Positions 35,349 to 44,260 of a stretch of DNA of 64,000 nucleotides are shown here, piece by piece. The first letter of the stretch is position 1. Every line of letters begins with the position of its first letter. The position numbers were made by a program, and so were the translations under genes. The stretch comes from JBBQXH01 sp963710975 (GTDB lineage: Bacteria; Actinomycetota; Thermoleophilia; Gaiellales; Gaiellaceae), in assembly GCA_963710975.1 (NCBI GenBank), contig CAVQCG010000001.1, positions 248,001-312,000 on the forward strand, in the 5' to 3' direction. The notes beneath the pieces are model-generated. The model made no database searches and had not been told where the DNA came from. It was given only the letters and a program-made list of their open reading frames with translations.

Positions 35349-36677
35349 CTAGGTCACAGGCCTCTCCAGCCGCGCGCTGAGACCGGCGACTGCGTCCTTG
35401 ACCTTGCTGACGAGGGCGGGAACGTCCACGCCCAGGAGCTCGCCGTCACGCTTCTTCGCGACCCCGTCGATCCAGACGGAGTCGACGTTGCGGGGTTGCG
35501 CGGCGAGCACGACCTGACCGTCCGCGACGTTGAGCGGCGCGAGGTTGAGGTCGTCGGCGCGGAGCATGATCACGTCGGCGCGCTTGCCTACGGTGAGCGA
35601 TCCTGTGACATCGCCGAGCCGGAGCGCCGCCGCGCCGTCGATCGTCGCCTGCCGGAGGACCTGATCGGGCTGGTAGACCGTCGCGTCCTCGTAGCGGCCG
35701 CGCTCGACGCACATGGTCGCTCGCATCGTCGCGAACATGTCGGAGTTGTCGCTCGCAGCCATCGTGTCGAGCGAGAAGTTGACGTTCACGCCGGCCTTCA
35801 GCATCGCGACGACCGGGGGTATGCCCATCCCGGTCCTGAGCTCCGAGAAGATCGAGACCGAGACCGGCGTACCCGTGTCTGCAAGCGCGCGGATCTCGTC
35901 CTCGTCGGCGTGAATCGCGTGAACGAGCAGATGGTCGGGGCCGAGGACGCCGTGCTCCTTGTAGACGGTGATCGCGCGCACGCGCTCGATGTCGTGGCGG
36001 GTCATCATCGTGTGCGTGGTGAAGGGAAGGCCCTCTTCGCGCGCGAAGGCGTACTCGGACTGCCAGATCTCGGGCTGCGAGTACTCGGCGCCGCGGCACG
36101 CGATGCCGAGGTGGAGAAGGTCGTCCGGGCCGCCGAAGGCTGGCTTCAGCTCGCGGACGTGCTCGAAGTCGATGGTCTCGGTTCCCTGGGCGAACGAGCT
36201 GCCCGCGGTCGGGTCGCTCGACGGGCCGTACGAGAAGCGGCCGCGCATTCCCGACTCGCGGAATGCGGCGATCGCGGCGTCTGCGTGCTCGCGCGTCTGG
36301 AGGTTGTGCTCCCAGGCGTGGAGTGTCGTGATCCCCGAGTCGATCGCTTCGGCGAGGCCGAAGGTGATCGACGCGTGCGTGTCGTCGGGCGTGAAGTTGG
36401 CGCCATAGGTGAAGACGACGTCGTGGAAGTACGTGCTGAGATCGCCGTAGCACGCGCATCCGCGGAGCATCGCCGCCCACATGTGCCGGTGCGTGTCGAC
36501 GAAGCCGGGCAGGACGATCCTGTCCCGTCCGTCGATCACCTCGGCCCCGCTCGCGTCGAGGCCGACGCCGACTCCGGCGATCCGGTTCCCTTCGATGAGG
36601 ACGTCGCCGTCCGGGATCGTGCCCAGCCCGTCGTCCATCGTCAGGACGTGGGCACCGCGGATGAGTATCTTGGTCAT
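35349..36677 (-). CDS. Amidohydrolase-family deaminase/hydrolase (TRZ/ATZ-like)
   Basis: 442 residues: N-terminal ILIRGAHVLTMDD strand, metal ligands in FVDTHRHMW, HAWEHN and FTTHTMM, and the late Asp in FSLDTMAASDN. The family removes amino or chloro groups from N-heterocycles, for example guanine, cytosine or triazines. Its TAG stop lies in the right-hand CTAG of the foldback element. The ATG overlaps the TPP enzyme stop (ATGA). Last gene of the 38.9-35.3 kb unit. Confidence 0.88.
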   Translation of the reverse strand: MTKILIRGAHVLTMDDGLGTIPDGDVLIEGNRIAGVGVGLDASGAEVIDGRDRIVLPGFVDTHRHMWAAMLRGCACYGDLSTYFHDVVFTYGANFTPDDTHASITFGLAEAIDSGITTLHAWEHNLQTREHADAAIAAFRESGMRGRFSYGPSSDPTAGSSFAQGTETIDFEHVRELKPAFGGPDDLLHLGIACRGAEYSQPEIWQSEYAFAREEGLPFTTHTMMTRHDIERVRAITVYKEHGVLGPDHLLVHAIHADEDEIRALADTGTPVSVSIFSELRTGMGIPPVVAMLKAGVNVNFSLDTMAASDNSDMFATMRATMCVERGRYEDATVYQPDQVLRQATIDGAAALRLGDVTGSLTVGKRADVIMLRADDLNLAPLNVADGQVVLAAQPRNVDSVWIDGVAKKRDGELLGVDVPALVSKVKDAVAGLSARLERPVT

Positions 36678-38344
36678 GGGGATCTCCTCTCTGCGCTCTC
36701 GCGGATCTCGGTCAGGGACGCGCGAGGGGTGATGGCCTCCGCGTCGACGCGGAGCTCGATCAGGGCGGGCAGGCCAGACTCGACGGCCCGGTCGAAGGCA
36801 GGCGCGAAATCCTCGGTGCGCTCGACCACGTCGCCGTGCGCACCGAACGCGCGGGCATACGCAGCGAAGTCGGGGTTCATGAGGTCTGTGCCGTAGGGAC
36901 GGCCGGGAAACTGACGCTCCTGGTGCATGCGTATCGTCCCGTACATGCCGTTGTTGACGACGAGTATGACGACCGGGAGCCCGTACTGGCAGGCCGTGGC
37001 CAGCTCCTGTCCGTTCATCAGGAAGTCACCGTCTCCGGAGAAGCAGACGACGATCCTGTCGGGATGCACGACCTTGGCGGCAACAGCAGCGGGCACCCCG
37101 TAGCCCATCGCCCCGCTCGTCGGGGCAAGCTGCGTGCGGTAGCGCCGAAACCGGTAGAAGCGGTGGGCCCAGACCGTGTAGTTGCCTGCCCCGTTCGTCA
37201 CGATCGCGTCGTCGGGGAGGCGGTCGGCGAGGTAGGCGACGATCTCGCTCACGTTGACGGCCCCGGGGGCCGGGAGCGGCCTGGAATGAGCCAGGTAGTC
37301 CGCGCGGGCGGCCTCGGCCCAACCCGCCCAGCGCGACGCGTCCACCGGCTCGAGGGTGCTCGCGGCCGCACAGAACTCGGGGAGGCCCGAGGCGATCGCG
37401 ACATCCGCCTGGTACACGCGTCCGAGCTCCTCGATTCCGGGATGGACGTGGACGAGGCGCTGCTTCGGCCGTGGAATGTCGAGAAGGGTGTAGCCAGAGG
37501 TGGTCGACTCGCCGAGCCGCGAGCCGATCGCGATGAGGAGATCGGCGTCCCGGACACGCTGCGCGAGCGCCGGGTTGATCGCCAGGCCAACGTCTCCGAC
37601 GTAGAGCGGCGAACGGTTGTCGAGGTAGTCCTGGCAGCGAAACGAGGCGCCGGTCGGGAGCCCGTTCGCCTCGACGAAGGCGCGCAGATCGTCTGACGCA
37701 CCCTCGGTCCAGCCTCCGCCGCCGACGATGGCGAGCGGACGCTCGGCGCCTTCCAGGAGATCGCGCATACGCGCCAGGTCAGAAGCTCCCGGGTGAGCCT
37801 GCACGCGCCGGTAGGCCCACGCATCGACGGTGTCGCATTCCTCCGCGAGCATGTCCTCGGGCAGGGCGAGCACCACCGGGCCCGGCCGACCGGACACCGC
37901 AGTCGTGAACGCGCGGGCCACCAGCTCCGGAAGCCTCGCCGGGTCGTCGATCTCCGCCGCCCATTTCGACTGGCCGTCGAAGACCCTGTCGACGTCGACC
38001 TCCTGGAACGCCTCCCGCCCGCGGGCATCGCGCGCAACCTGGCCCATGAGGAGGATCATCGGCGTGGAGTCCTGGAACGCTGTGTGCACGCCGATCGAGG
38101 CGTTGGTCGCGCCCGGCCCCCGGGTGACGAAGCAGATTCCCGGCTTGCCGGTGAGCTTCCCGTAGGCCTCCGCCATGTTGGCCGCACCGCCCTCCTGGCG
38201 GCAGACGATCAACCGGATCTCGTCCCTTGCGCCGCCGAGCGCGTCGAGCGCGGCGATGTAGCTCTCGCCGGGAACGCAGAAGACCGTGTCGACGCCGTGG
38301 ATACGCAGCTGGTCGACGAGAATCTGGCCGCCGGTGCGACTCAC
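36674..38344 (-). CDS. Thiamine diphosphate enzyme, acetolactate-synthase-like
   Basis: 556 residues with all three TPP-enzyme domains: PYR domain with catalytic Glu in CRQEGGAANMAEAYG, central domain, and PP domain with the TPP motif FSGDGDFLMNGQELATA and VVNNGMYG. The GTG (38342-38344) overlaps the cupin stop in GTGA. The family includes acetolactate synthase, glyoxylate carboligase and benzoylformate decarboxylase. There is no small regulatory subunit beside it, and the catabolic neighbours argue against housekeeping branched-chain synthesis. Confidence 0.88.
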   Translation of the reverse strand: MSRTGGQILVDQLRIHGVDTVFCVPGESYIAALDALGGARDEIRLIVCRQEGGAANMAEAYGKLTGKPGICFVTRGPGATNASIGVHTAFQDSTPMILLMGQVARDARGREAFQEVDVDRVFDGQSKWAAEIDDPARLPELVARAFTTAVSGRPGPVVLALPEDMLAEECDTVDAWAYRRVQAHPGASDLARMRDLLEGAERPLAIVGGGGWTEGASDDLRAFVEANGLPTGASFRCQDYLDNRSPLYVGDVGLAINPALAQRVRDADLLIAIGSRLGESTTSGYTLLDIPRPKQRLVHVHPGIEELGRVYQADVAIASGLPEFCAAASTLEPVDASRWAGWAEAARADYLAHSRPLPAPGAVNVSEIVAYLADRLPDDAIVTNGAGNYTVWAHRFYRFRRYRTQLAPTSGAMGYGVPAAVAAKVVHPDRIVVCFSGDGDFLMNGQELATACQYGLPVVILVVNNGMYGTIRMHQERQFPGRPYGTDLMNPDFAAYARAFGAHGDVVERTEDFAPAFDRAVESGLPALIELRVDAEAITPRASLTEIRESAERRSP

Positions 38345-38877
38345 GGGAGCTCGACCGGGTGCTCGAGGAAGATCGTCGCGCGCTGCGTCTTCGGCTTCTC
38401 GGCGTCGGCCGGGTCGACGTAGCTGATCGTGCGCTTCCCCTCCCACTCGCGCGGGAGGAGCAAGACCCGCACGAAGGCTGTGTCCTCGGTCTCGGAGGCG
38501 GCGGCAAAGACGGGATCGGGCCCCGACTCGAACCACGGTTGGCCCGGGCCGTACGTGGTCGAGTGCCCCTCGGCATCGATCCGGATCTCACCGATGAGCA
38601 GGCAGCGGATGCCGGGCCCGGGGTGGGTGTGCCGGTAGGCGATCCCACCCGGAGGGAAGTCGACGCGGTCACATCGCACGAGCCAGTCGACCGCCGGGTC
38701 GAGCTGGAGAGCAACGTTGAGCGTCGCTCCCTCTCCACTGCCACCGAGCTCCCAGACGAGCGCCGGTCCATCGACGCGTGCCGCGCCGAAATATGCCGCG
38801 TTTCGCTCGAGGTCGTAGACGACGCGGTTCCCGTCCACGGTTTCGACGCCGTCGTGGTGGTGAAGCGAGAAGTTCAC
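38341..38877 (-). CDS. Cupin-domain protein
   Basis: 178 residues, first gene of the unit with the TPP enzyme and amidohydrolase. The cupin core is GIAYRHTHPGPGIRCLLIGE followed by a GPGQPWFESG turn. The preceding N-terminal strand domain (MNFSLHHHDGVETVDGNRVV) and C-terminal extension make it longer than the other cupins here. It may act on the unit's substrate; no activity is assignable. Confidence 0.78.
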   Translation of the reverse strand: MNFSLHHHDGVETVDGNRVVYDLERNAAYFGAARVDGPALVWELGGSGEGATLNVALQLDPAVDWLVRCDRVDFPPGGIAYRHTHPGPGIRCLLIGEIRIDAEGHSTTYGPGQPWFESGPDPVFAAASETEDTAFVRVLLLPREWEGKRTISYVDPADAEKPKTQRATIFLEHPVELP

Positions 38878-38881
38878 GCGA

Positions 38882-39020
38882 TCAGTGGAACGTCTGCCCG
38901 CCGTCGATCACGATCGCCTCAGCGTGGGGGAAACCATGTTTCCCCCACGGGCCCCCTTCTTCTCGACGAGTAATGACTCCCACGGTCAATGGAACGTCTG
39001 CCCGCCGTCGATCACGATCG
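38882..39020. repeat. 35-bp direct repeat duplicating the SDR 3' end
   Basis: 38882-38916 and 38986-39020 match at 34 of 35 positions. On the minus strand both read the last codons of an SDR (VIDGGQTFH and stop). The outer copy is cut off from any SDR body by the 69-bp hairpin-bearing spacer, so it is a duplicated tail left by an insertion or recombination. Confidence 0.8.
38924..38948. terminator. Perfect 11-bp stem hairpin (GTGGGGGAAAC-CAT-GTTTCCCCCAC)
   Basis: A perfect 11-bp inverted repeat with a 3-base loop, lying downstream of the SDR on the minus strand and just before the cupin gene. It could act as a terminator after the SDR unit or be the end of the sequence that created the duplicated SDR tail. 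Confidence 0.5.
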
Positions 39021-39732
39021 TCTGGCCCGTGATGAAGTCGGACCCAGGCCCGGAGAAGAAGACGACAGCCCCCACGACGTCCTCCGGGAGCTGATCCCGC
39101 TGGATCGTCCGGGCAGCGACGGACACGTCGCGGAGCTTCTCGATCACCTCGGGATGCTCCCTGACGCCCTCCGTCATCGTGAAGCCAGGGGCGACGCAGT
39201 TCACGCGGACGTCATCCTTGCCGAGCTCCTTGGCGAGCGCCCGCGTGAACGCGACGATGGCGCCCTTGCTCGTCACGTAGTGCAGGAGGAACGGAACTCC
39301 CCGGAACGGGGTCCCGGACGAGATGTTGACGATCTTCCCGCCGCCCTGACCCCGCATCACCGGCACGACGGCCCGGCATGTCAGGAACATGCTCGCGACG
39401 TTCACATCCATGACCTGGCGCCACTCCTCGAGGGGGATCTCCTCGAAGGGGCGCATGGCCAGCGAGGCATAGAGGCCGGCGTTGTTCACCAGCACGTCGA
39501 TCCTGCCGCAGCGCTGCATCGTGTCGGCGACCATCCGCGCGACGTCCGCCTCGGACGAGACGTCGACGGAGAGCCCGACCCCGTCGCTGAAGCCCGCGGT
39601 AGCCTCCTCGGCAGCACGCAGATCGGCGATCACGATGCGCGCGCCTTCCGCGGCGAGCCCCCGCGCGATCGCGAGCCCGATGCCCTGAGCCCCGCCCGTG
39701 ACGATCGCGACCTTCCCGTCGAGCGCGCCCAT
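38986..39732 (-). CDS. Short-chain dehydrogenase/reductase
   Basis: 248 residues: VAIVTGGAQGIGLAIARGLA, LVNNAG, catalytic S in NISSGTPF and YVTSKGAI (Y-x3-K), ending FITGQTIVIDGGQTFH. It is the last gene of the gabD-NIPSNAP-SDR unit, 9 bp after the NIPSNAP gene. The terminal 35 bp are duplicated downstream at 38882-38916. Confidence 0.9.
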   Translation of the reverse strand: MGALDGKVAIVTGGAQGIGLAIARGLAAEGARIVIADLRAAEEATAGFSDGVGLSVDVSSEADVARMVADTMQRCGRIDVLVNNAGLYASLAMRPFEEIPLEEWRQVMDVNVASMFLTCRAVVPVMRGQGGGKIVNISSGTPFRGVPFLLHYVTSKGAIVAFTRALAKELGKDDVRVNCVAPGFTMTEGVREHPEVIEKLRDVSVAARTIQRDQLPEDVVGAVVFFSGPGSDFITGQTIVIDGGQTFH

Positions 39733-39741
39733 CGAGCCGTG

Positions 39742-40053
39742 CTACCGGGGCGAGAAGGGGGCCGGGACGAGGATCCGGTTCTCCTGGCGAAGGATCAAGG
39801 GCCTCACCTTGGCGATGTAGGCCTTCCACCCCTCGTTCGACATCAACTCGGCACGTCGTCGCGTGCGCTCCTCGAAGCTCTCGTACCCCCACAGATGCAC
39901 GATCAGGTTGAGGTCGCCGATCTCGCTCGAGTAGTAGCCGACCAGGTTCCCGAGGATCGGCAGCTGGATCGGTAGGCCCTCCTGTTCGTAGAGGCGCAGG
40001 TACTCGGGCACCTTGCCCACCTCGAGCGTGTAGATCCGCTCCTCGACGATCAT
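39742..40053 (-). CDS. NIPSNAP-family protein
   Basis: 103 residues from the ATG at 40051-40053 (GGGAGGG upstream). The NIPSNAP fold shows as VEERIYTLEVGKVPEYLRLY and NLIVHLWGYESFEERTRRR. Such small ferredoxin-fold proteins often accompany catabolic dehydrogenases. Their activity is mostly unknown. It overlaps the gabD-like stop (ATGA). Confidence 0.85.
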   Translation of the reverse strand: MIVEERIYTLEVGKVPEYLRLYEQEGLPIQLPILGNLVGYYSSEIGDLNLIVHLWGYESFEERTRRRAELMSNEGWKAYIAKVRPLILRQENRILVPAPFSPR

Positions 40054-41546
40054 GCGATCCCTCCCATCGCCAGATATTTCAGCTCGAGCCACTCGTCGAT
40101 GCCGTACGAGGAGCCCTCGCGGCCGATCCCGGACTCCTTGACGCCGCCGAACGGCGCGACCTCGGTGGAGATGAATCCGGTGTTGATCCCGACGATCCCG
40201 GTCTCGAGCCCCTCGGAGACCCGCCAGATCCGGCCGACGTCGCGGGCGTAGAAGTATGCGGCGAGCCCGAACGGCGTGTCGTTGGCGACACGCAGGGCCT
40301 CGTCCTCGGTCGAGAACCGGATCAACCCCGCGACCGGGCCGAATGTCTCGTCACATGACATCAGCATCCGGGGCGTCACGCCCGTGAGCACTGTCGGCTC
40401 GTAGAAGGTGCCACCGAGCGGGTGCGGGCTGCCTCCGAGGAGCACCTCGGCTCCTCCCGCGGTGGCGTCTGCGACGTGCGCCTTGACCTTGTCGAATCCC
40501 TGCTCGTCGATCAGCGGGCCGATCTGTGCGTCGTCCTCGAGACCGGGGCCGACCCGCAGATCGCGCGCAGCAGCTGCGAGCCGTTCGGCGAACGCGTCGT
40601 AGATCGTGTCGTGGACGAGGATCCGGTTGGCCGAGATGCAGGTCTGCCCCGAATTGCGGAACTTGCACATGACCGCACCGGCGACCGCCTCGTCGAGGTC
40701 AGCGTCGTCGAACACGATGAACGGCGCGTTGCCTCCGAGCTCGAGCGACACCTTCTTCACCTGGCGCGCGCATTGCTCCATCAGGAGCTTCCCCACGGCC
40801 GTCGAGCCGGTGAAGCCGAGCTTGCGGACAATCGGGTTAGAGGTGAGCTCACCGCCTACCTCGGGCGCGCCGTCCGCGTCGGTCGTGACGATGTTGAGAA
40901 CGCCTTTCGGCAGTCCCGCCCGATCGGCGAGCTCGCAGAGCGCGAGCGCCGAGAGCGGTGTTTGCTCGGCCGGCTTGAGCACCATCGTGCAGCCGGCCGC
41001 GAGGGCGGGTGCGGCCTTTCGCGTGATCATCGCCGACGGGAAGTTCCACGGTGTGATGCCCGCGGTGACACCGACCGGCTGCTTCAGGACGAGGATTCGT
41101 CGATCCGGAAGCGGCGGCGGGATCGTGTCGCCGTAGACGCGCTTCGCCTCCTCGCCGAACCACTCGAGGAACGAGGCCGCGTAGGCGATCTCGGCACGCG
41201 ACTCGGCGAGGGGCTTTCCCTGCTCGCTCGTCAGGATGACCGAGAGGTCCTCCTGGTGCTCGAGCATCAGGTCGGCGAACCGGCGGAGGATCGCGGCGCG
41301 CTCTCTCGGCAGCAGCTTGCGCCAGGCCGGGAAGGCGGCGGCAGCGGCCTCGACGGCAGCCCTCGTATCGTCGGCCCCCATCCGGGGCACCTCGGCGATG
41401 ACCTGGCCTGTGGCCGGATCCGCGACGGGGAACGTCTGGCCGTTCGCGGCATCGGCCCACACACCGTCGACGCAGGCCCTCGTCCGGAAGAGCGCGCCGT
41501 CCCGCAGGGCGCCGCGCAGTCCGACTGCTTCCCGGGTCGTGCTCAC
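40050..41546 (-). CDS. gabD: Succinate-semialdehyde dehydrogenase-like aldehyde dehydrogenase
   Basis: 498 residues of ALDH. Features are GITPWNFPSAMITRKAAPAL, the Rossmann GFTGSTAVGKLL, catalytic Glu in LELGGNAPF, the nucleophile in NSGQTCISANR, and EVAPFGGVKESGIGREGS near the C-terminus. These fit the GabD/SSADH group, which oxidises succinate semialdehyde with NAD(P). It heads the unit with the NIPSNAP and SDR genes. Confidence 0.9.
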   Translation of the reverse strand: MSTTREAVGLRGALRDGALFRTRACVDGVWADAANGQTFPVADPATGQVIAEVPRMGADDTRAAVEAAAAAFPAWRKLLPRERAAILRRFADLMLEHQEDLSVILTSEQGKPLAESRAEIAYAASFLEWFGEEAKRVYGDTIPPPLPDRRILVLKQPVGVTAGITPWNFPSAMITRKAAPALAAGCTMVLKPAEQTPLSALALCELADRAGLPKGVLNIVTTDADGAPEVGGELTSNPIVRKLGFTGSTAVGKLLMEQCARQVKKVSLELGGNAPFIVFDDADLDEAVAGAVMCKFRNSGQTCISANRILVHDTIYDAFAERLAAAARDLRVGPGLEDDAQIGPLIDEQGFDKVKAHVADATAGGAEVLLGGSPHPLGGTFYEPTVLTGVTPRMLMSCDETFGPVAGLIRFSTEDEALRVANDTPFGLAAYFYARDVGRIWRVSEGLETGIVGINTGFISTEVAPFGGVKESGIGREGSSYGIDEWLELKYLAMGGIA

Positions 41547-41556
41547 GCCCCGGAGT

Positions 41557-41985
41557 CTACGGGGCGGGCGCCGCCTTCGACTCCCAGAAACGATTCAGCT
41601 GGCCCTGGACCTTGATGAACCAGACGAACCACCCGAAGATCAGCCAGCCGGCCAGCCACCAGAGACCGGTCGTGCCTCTGACGGACGATTCCTCGCCCTC
41701 CGCCTCGATCATCGTCTTGATCTCGGACGGGATCAGGAACCACGTGATCACCCCGGCGAGCCCGACGGTCAAGGTGAAGACGATCCAGATGACAAGGCCC
41801 AGCCAGCCTCCAACGCCCTGGCCCGAGTACTCCTTGATCTCCTTGTGGGTCCGGTACACCCAGATGTACGTGTAGATGCCGAGCGTCAGGATCGCCCAGA
41901 CGATCGACAGGGGGACCGACCGGGTCTGCCCGATCGGTCCCCGACCCTCTCCTCCCGCGGGCGCAGGAGCCGCGGCCTCGATCAC
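41557..41985 (-). CDS. DUF4234-like membrane protein (second tandem copy)
   Basis: About 142 residues from the GTG at 41983-41985. The DUF4234 helix pair is SVPLSIVWAILTLGIYTYIW with VYRTHKEIKEYSGQGVGGWL, then three or four more hydrophobic segments and a tail FWESKAAPAP. It is paralogous to the next gene upstream, and the GTG overlaps that gene's repaired TGA (GTGA). Function unknown. Confidence 0.72.
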   Translation of the reverse strand: MIEAAAPAPAGGEGRGPIGQTRSVPLSIVWAILTLGIYTYIWVYRTHKEIKEYSGQGVGGWLGLVIWIVFTLTVGLAGVITWFLIPSEIKTMIEAEGEESSVRGTTGLWWLAGWLIFGWFVWFIKVQGQLNRFWESKAAPAP

Positions 41986-42444
41986 GGGGCCGGCGCGCCC
42001 TTCGACTCCCAGAACTCGTTCAGCGCGCCCTGCACCGGGATGAACCAGAAGAAGTGCCCCGATGATCGGGAGCAGGACCCAGAGTCCGCGCAAGGCTCCG
42101 ACAGGTGAGTTCCGCCCGTCCTGCTCGTACATGCTCTTGATCTCGGACGGGACGAGGAACCACGTGATCGGTGCGAAGACGAAGTAGATGATGAAGCCGA
42201 GCCAGCCGCCGACCCCGTTCCCCGTGTACGTGTGCATCTCCTTGTGGGTCTTGAAGACCCAGATGTAGGTGTAGATCCCGAACGTCAGGATCGCCCAGAG
42301 GATCGACAGACCGATCGAGCGGGTCTCCCCGACCCCTCCGCGGTGGCTCACCGGATGGTCCGCTGCGACTGCGGGCGGCGGCACGTCCGCCTTCTCCACC
42401 TCTGCCGGTATCTGCGCCTCTTCAGGCGGTTCTTGCTCACTCAT
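41982..42444 (-). pseudogene. DUF4234-like membrane protein (first tandem copy), frameshifted in a C run
   Basis: The frame starts at ATG 42444 with an acidic/Pro-rich head and reads the helices SIGLSILWAILTFGIYTYIW and GGWLGFIIYFVFAPITWFLV. At a C4 run (42057-42060) it slips. Dropping one base restores HFFWFIPVQGALNEFWESKG and then APAP with a TGA at 41982, giving 153 residues that match the second copy end to end. As read, the two genes look like one 295-residue fusion, which I reject. Likely a homopolymer error. Confidence 0.75.
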
Positions 42445-42542
42445 CGAACTGACCCCCTCTGATCGCTCTCGGTTGCATTGAGCGTATCGGCGCGAGACGA
42501 CGGCGCCTCAAGGCTCCGCCTTCTGATACAAGACCCCTGGCC

Positions 42543-43289
42543 ATGATCCGGTACGACTTCACCGATCGCGTCCTCCTCGTCACAGGAGGCGCAAGCGGCA
42601 TCGGCCGCGCCGTCGCCGAGCGTTTCCTGGCGAGCGGCGGCAGGGCCGCGATCCTCGACCTGCGGGCCGATGCGGTGGAGGCGACTGCCCGCGAGCTCGG
42701 CGATGCGGCGCTCCCGGTCACGGCGAACGTCACGAAGTCGGCGGAGATCGACGCTGCGGTCTCTCAGGTCGAGTCGGAGCTCGGCCGGATCGACGCGCTC
42801 GTCTGCTGTGCGGGTGTCAGCGGCGACTCGCTCAGGACGCCCGATGTCACCGACGAGGAGTGGGAGCGCGTGTTCGCGGTCAACTGCCACGGCGTCTTCT
42901 ACTGCAATCGTGCCGTCATCCCCGGCATGCGGCGGCGGGGATACGGCCGTATCGTCAATATCGCCTCGATCGCCGGCAAGGAAGGCAACCCGATGGCTGC
43001 CGCCTACTCCTCGAGCAAGGCTGCCGTGATCGCGATGACGAAGGCGATCGGCAAGGATCTGGTCGACACCGGAATCCGTGTCAGCTCGATCGCCCCGGCG
43101 GTGATCGAGACTCCGATGCTCGCCGACATGACACAGGAGCACGTGGACTACATGGTTTCGAAGATCCCACTCGCACGACTGGGCCGGCCGGAGGAAGTGG
43201 CAAGCCTCGCGTGCTTTCTCGCGAGTGAGGACACCGACTTCACGACCGGCGCGTGCTTCGACCTGTCCGGCGGCCGCGCGGTCTATTGA
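42543..43289 (+). CDS. Short-chain dehydrogenase/reductase
   Basis: 248 residues: VLLVTGGASGIGRAVAERFL, a VCCAGVSG variant of NNAG, catalytic S in IASIAGKEG and YSSSKAAV (Y-x3-K), ending GACFDLSGGRAVY. It starts the plus unit that leads to nitrile hydratase. The TGA overlaps the TTG of the epimerase gene (TTGA). Confidence 0.9.
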   Translation: MIRYDFTDRVLLVTGGASGIGRAVAERFLASGGRAAILDLRADAVEATARELGDAALPVTANVTKSAEIDAAVSQVESELGRIDALVCCAGVSGDSLRTPDVTDEEWERVFAVNCHGVFYCNRAVIPGMRRRGYGRIVNIASIAGKEGNPMAAAYSSSKAAVIAMTKAIGKDLVDTGIRVSSIAPAVIETPMLADMTQEHVDYMVSKIPLARLGRPEEVASLACFLASEDTDFTTGACFDLSGGRAVY

Positions 43290-44234
43290 GCGAGCGCTAC
43301 CTCGTCACGGGCGTCCTCGGCTGCCTCGGCGCCTGGACCGCGCGAACGCTCCTCGAGGACGGAGCCGCTGTCGTCGGCCTCGATCTCGGTTCGGATACGC
43401 GGCGGCTGCACGAGATCATGAGCGAGGCGGATGTCGCGCGTGTCCAGCTCGTGCGCGGCGACGTCACGCAGAAGGAGGAGGTCGAGCAGGCGCTCGACGA
43501 CGCACGAGATCACGCACCTGATCCATCTCGCCGCGCTCCAGATCCCGTTCTGTCGTGAGAACCCCGCCCTGGGCGCCGCCGTCAACGTCCTCGGCACCGT
43601 GAACGCCTTCGAGGCCGTCAAGACACGACGCGACCGTATCTCCGGCCCGATCGTCTACGCAAGCTCTGCGGCCCTCTACGGTGCGGTCGACTCGGAGCGG
43701 GCAGTGCGCGAGGAGAACGCCGACGCCCACCCGAGCACGCACTACGGGGTCTACAAGCAGGCGAACGAAGGGAACGCGCGGATCTACTGGCAGGACGAAC
43801 AGGTCGCGTCTCTCGGCCTTCGCCCGTACAACGTGTTCGGGCCGGCGCGCGATCAGGGCATCACCGCCGAGCCCACTCATGCGATGGCCGCCGCAGCCCG
43901 GGGCGAGGGGTATCACATCGACTACGGCGGCAGGCTCGTCTTCAACTACACGGCCGACGTCGCACGGGCGCTGGTTGCCATGAGTCGCTCGACCTTCGAG
44001 GGAGCCGCAGTCTTCAACATGCCGGGTTCGGTCGCGCACATGAGCGAGCTGGTCGCCGCGATCGAGTCCGCCGCACCAGACGTCGCCGGCAAGGTGACGT
44101 TCGACGACACGCAACTCCCACTCCCCGAGGAGATGGCCACCGGCGGGCTTGCCGAGGCGATCGGGCCGGTCCAGGTCACGCCGCTCGCGGCCGCCGTGCG
44201 CGAGACCGTCGAGCACTTCCGTCGCTCCGCCTGA
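43286..44234 (+). pseudogene. NAD-dependent epimerase/dehydratase, frameshifted near codon 72
   Basis: The TTG start (43286) opens YLVTGVLGCLGAWTARTLLE, the extended-SDR cofactor loop, with VGLDLGSDTRR. After QALDD a single extra G at 43502 breaks the frame. The rest continues as HEITHLIHLAALQIPFCREN, then catalytic YGVYKQANE (Y-x3-K), and PYNVFGPARDQG. Repaired length is about 315 residues. It should act on a nucleotide sugar or similar substrate. Translation is coupled to the SDR before it. A sequence error is likely. Confidence 0.82.
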
Positions 44235-44260
44235 GCGCAGGAACTCGGTACACTCGCGCC

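Noticed and set aside
41557..42444. Single 295-residue two-domain membrane protein
   Set aside because: The join is out of frame with the paralogous end of copy one; a one-base repair in the C4 run gives two complete genes.
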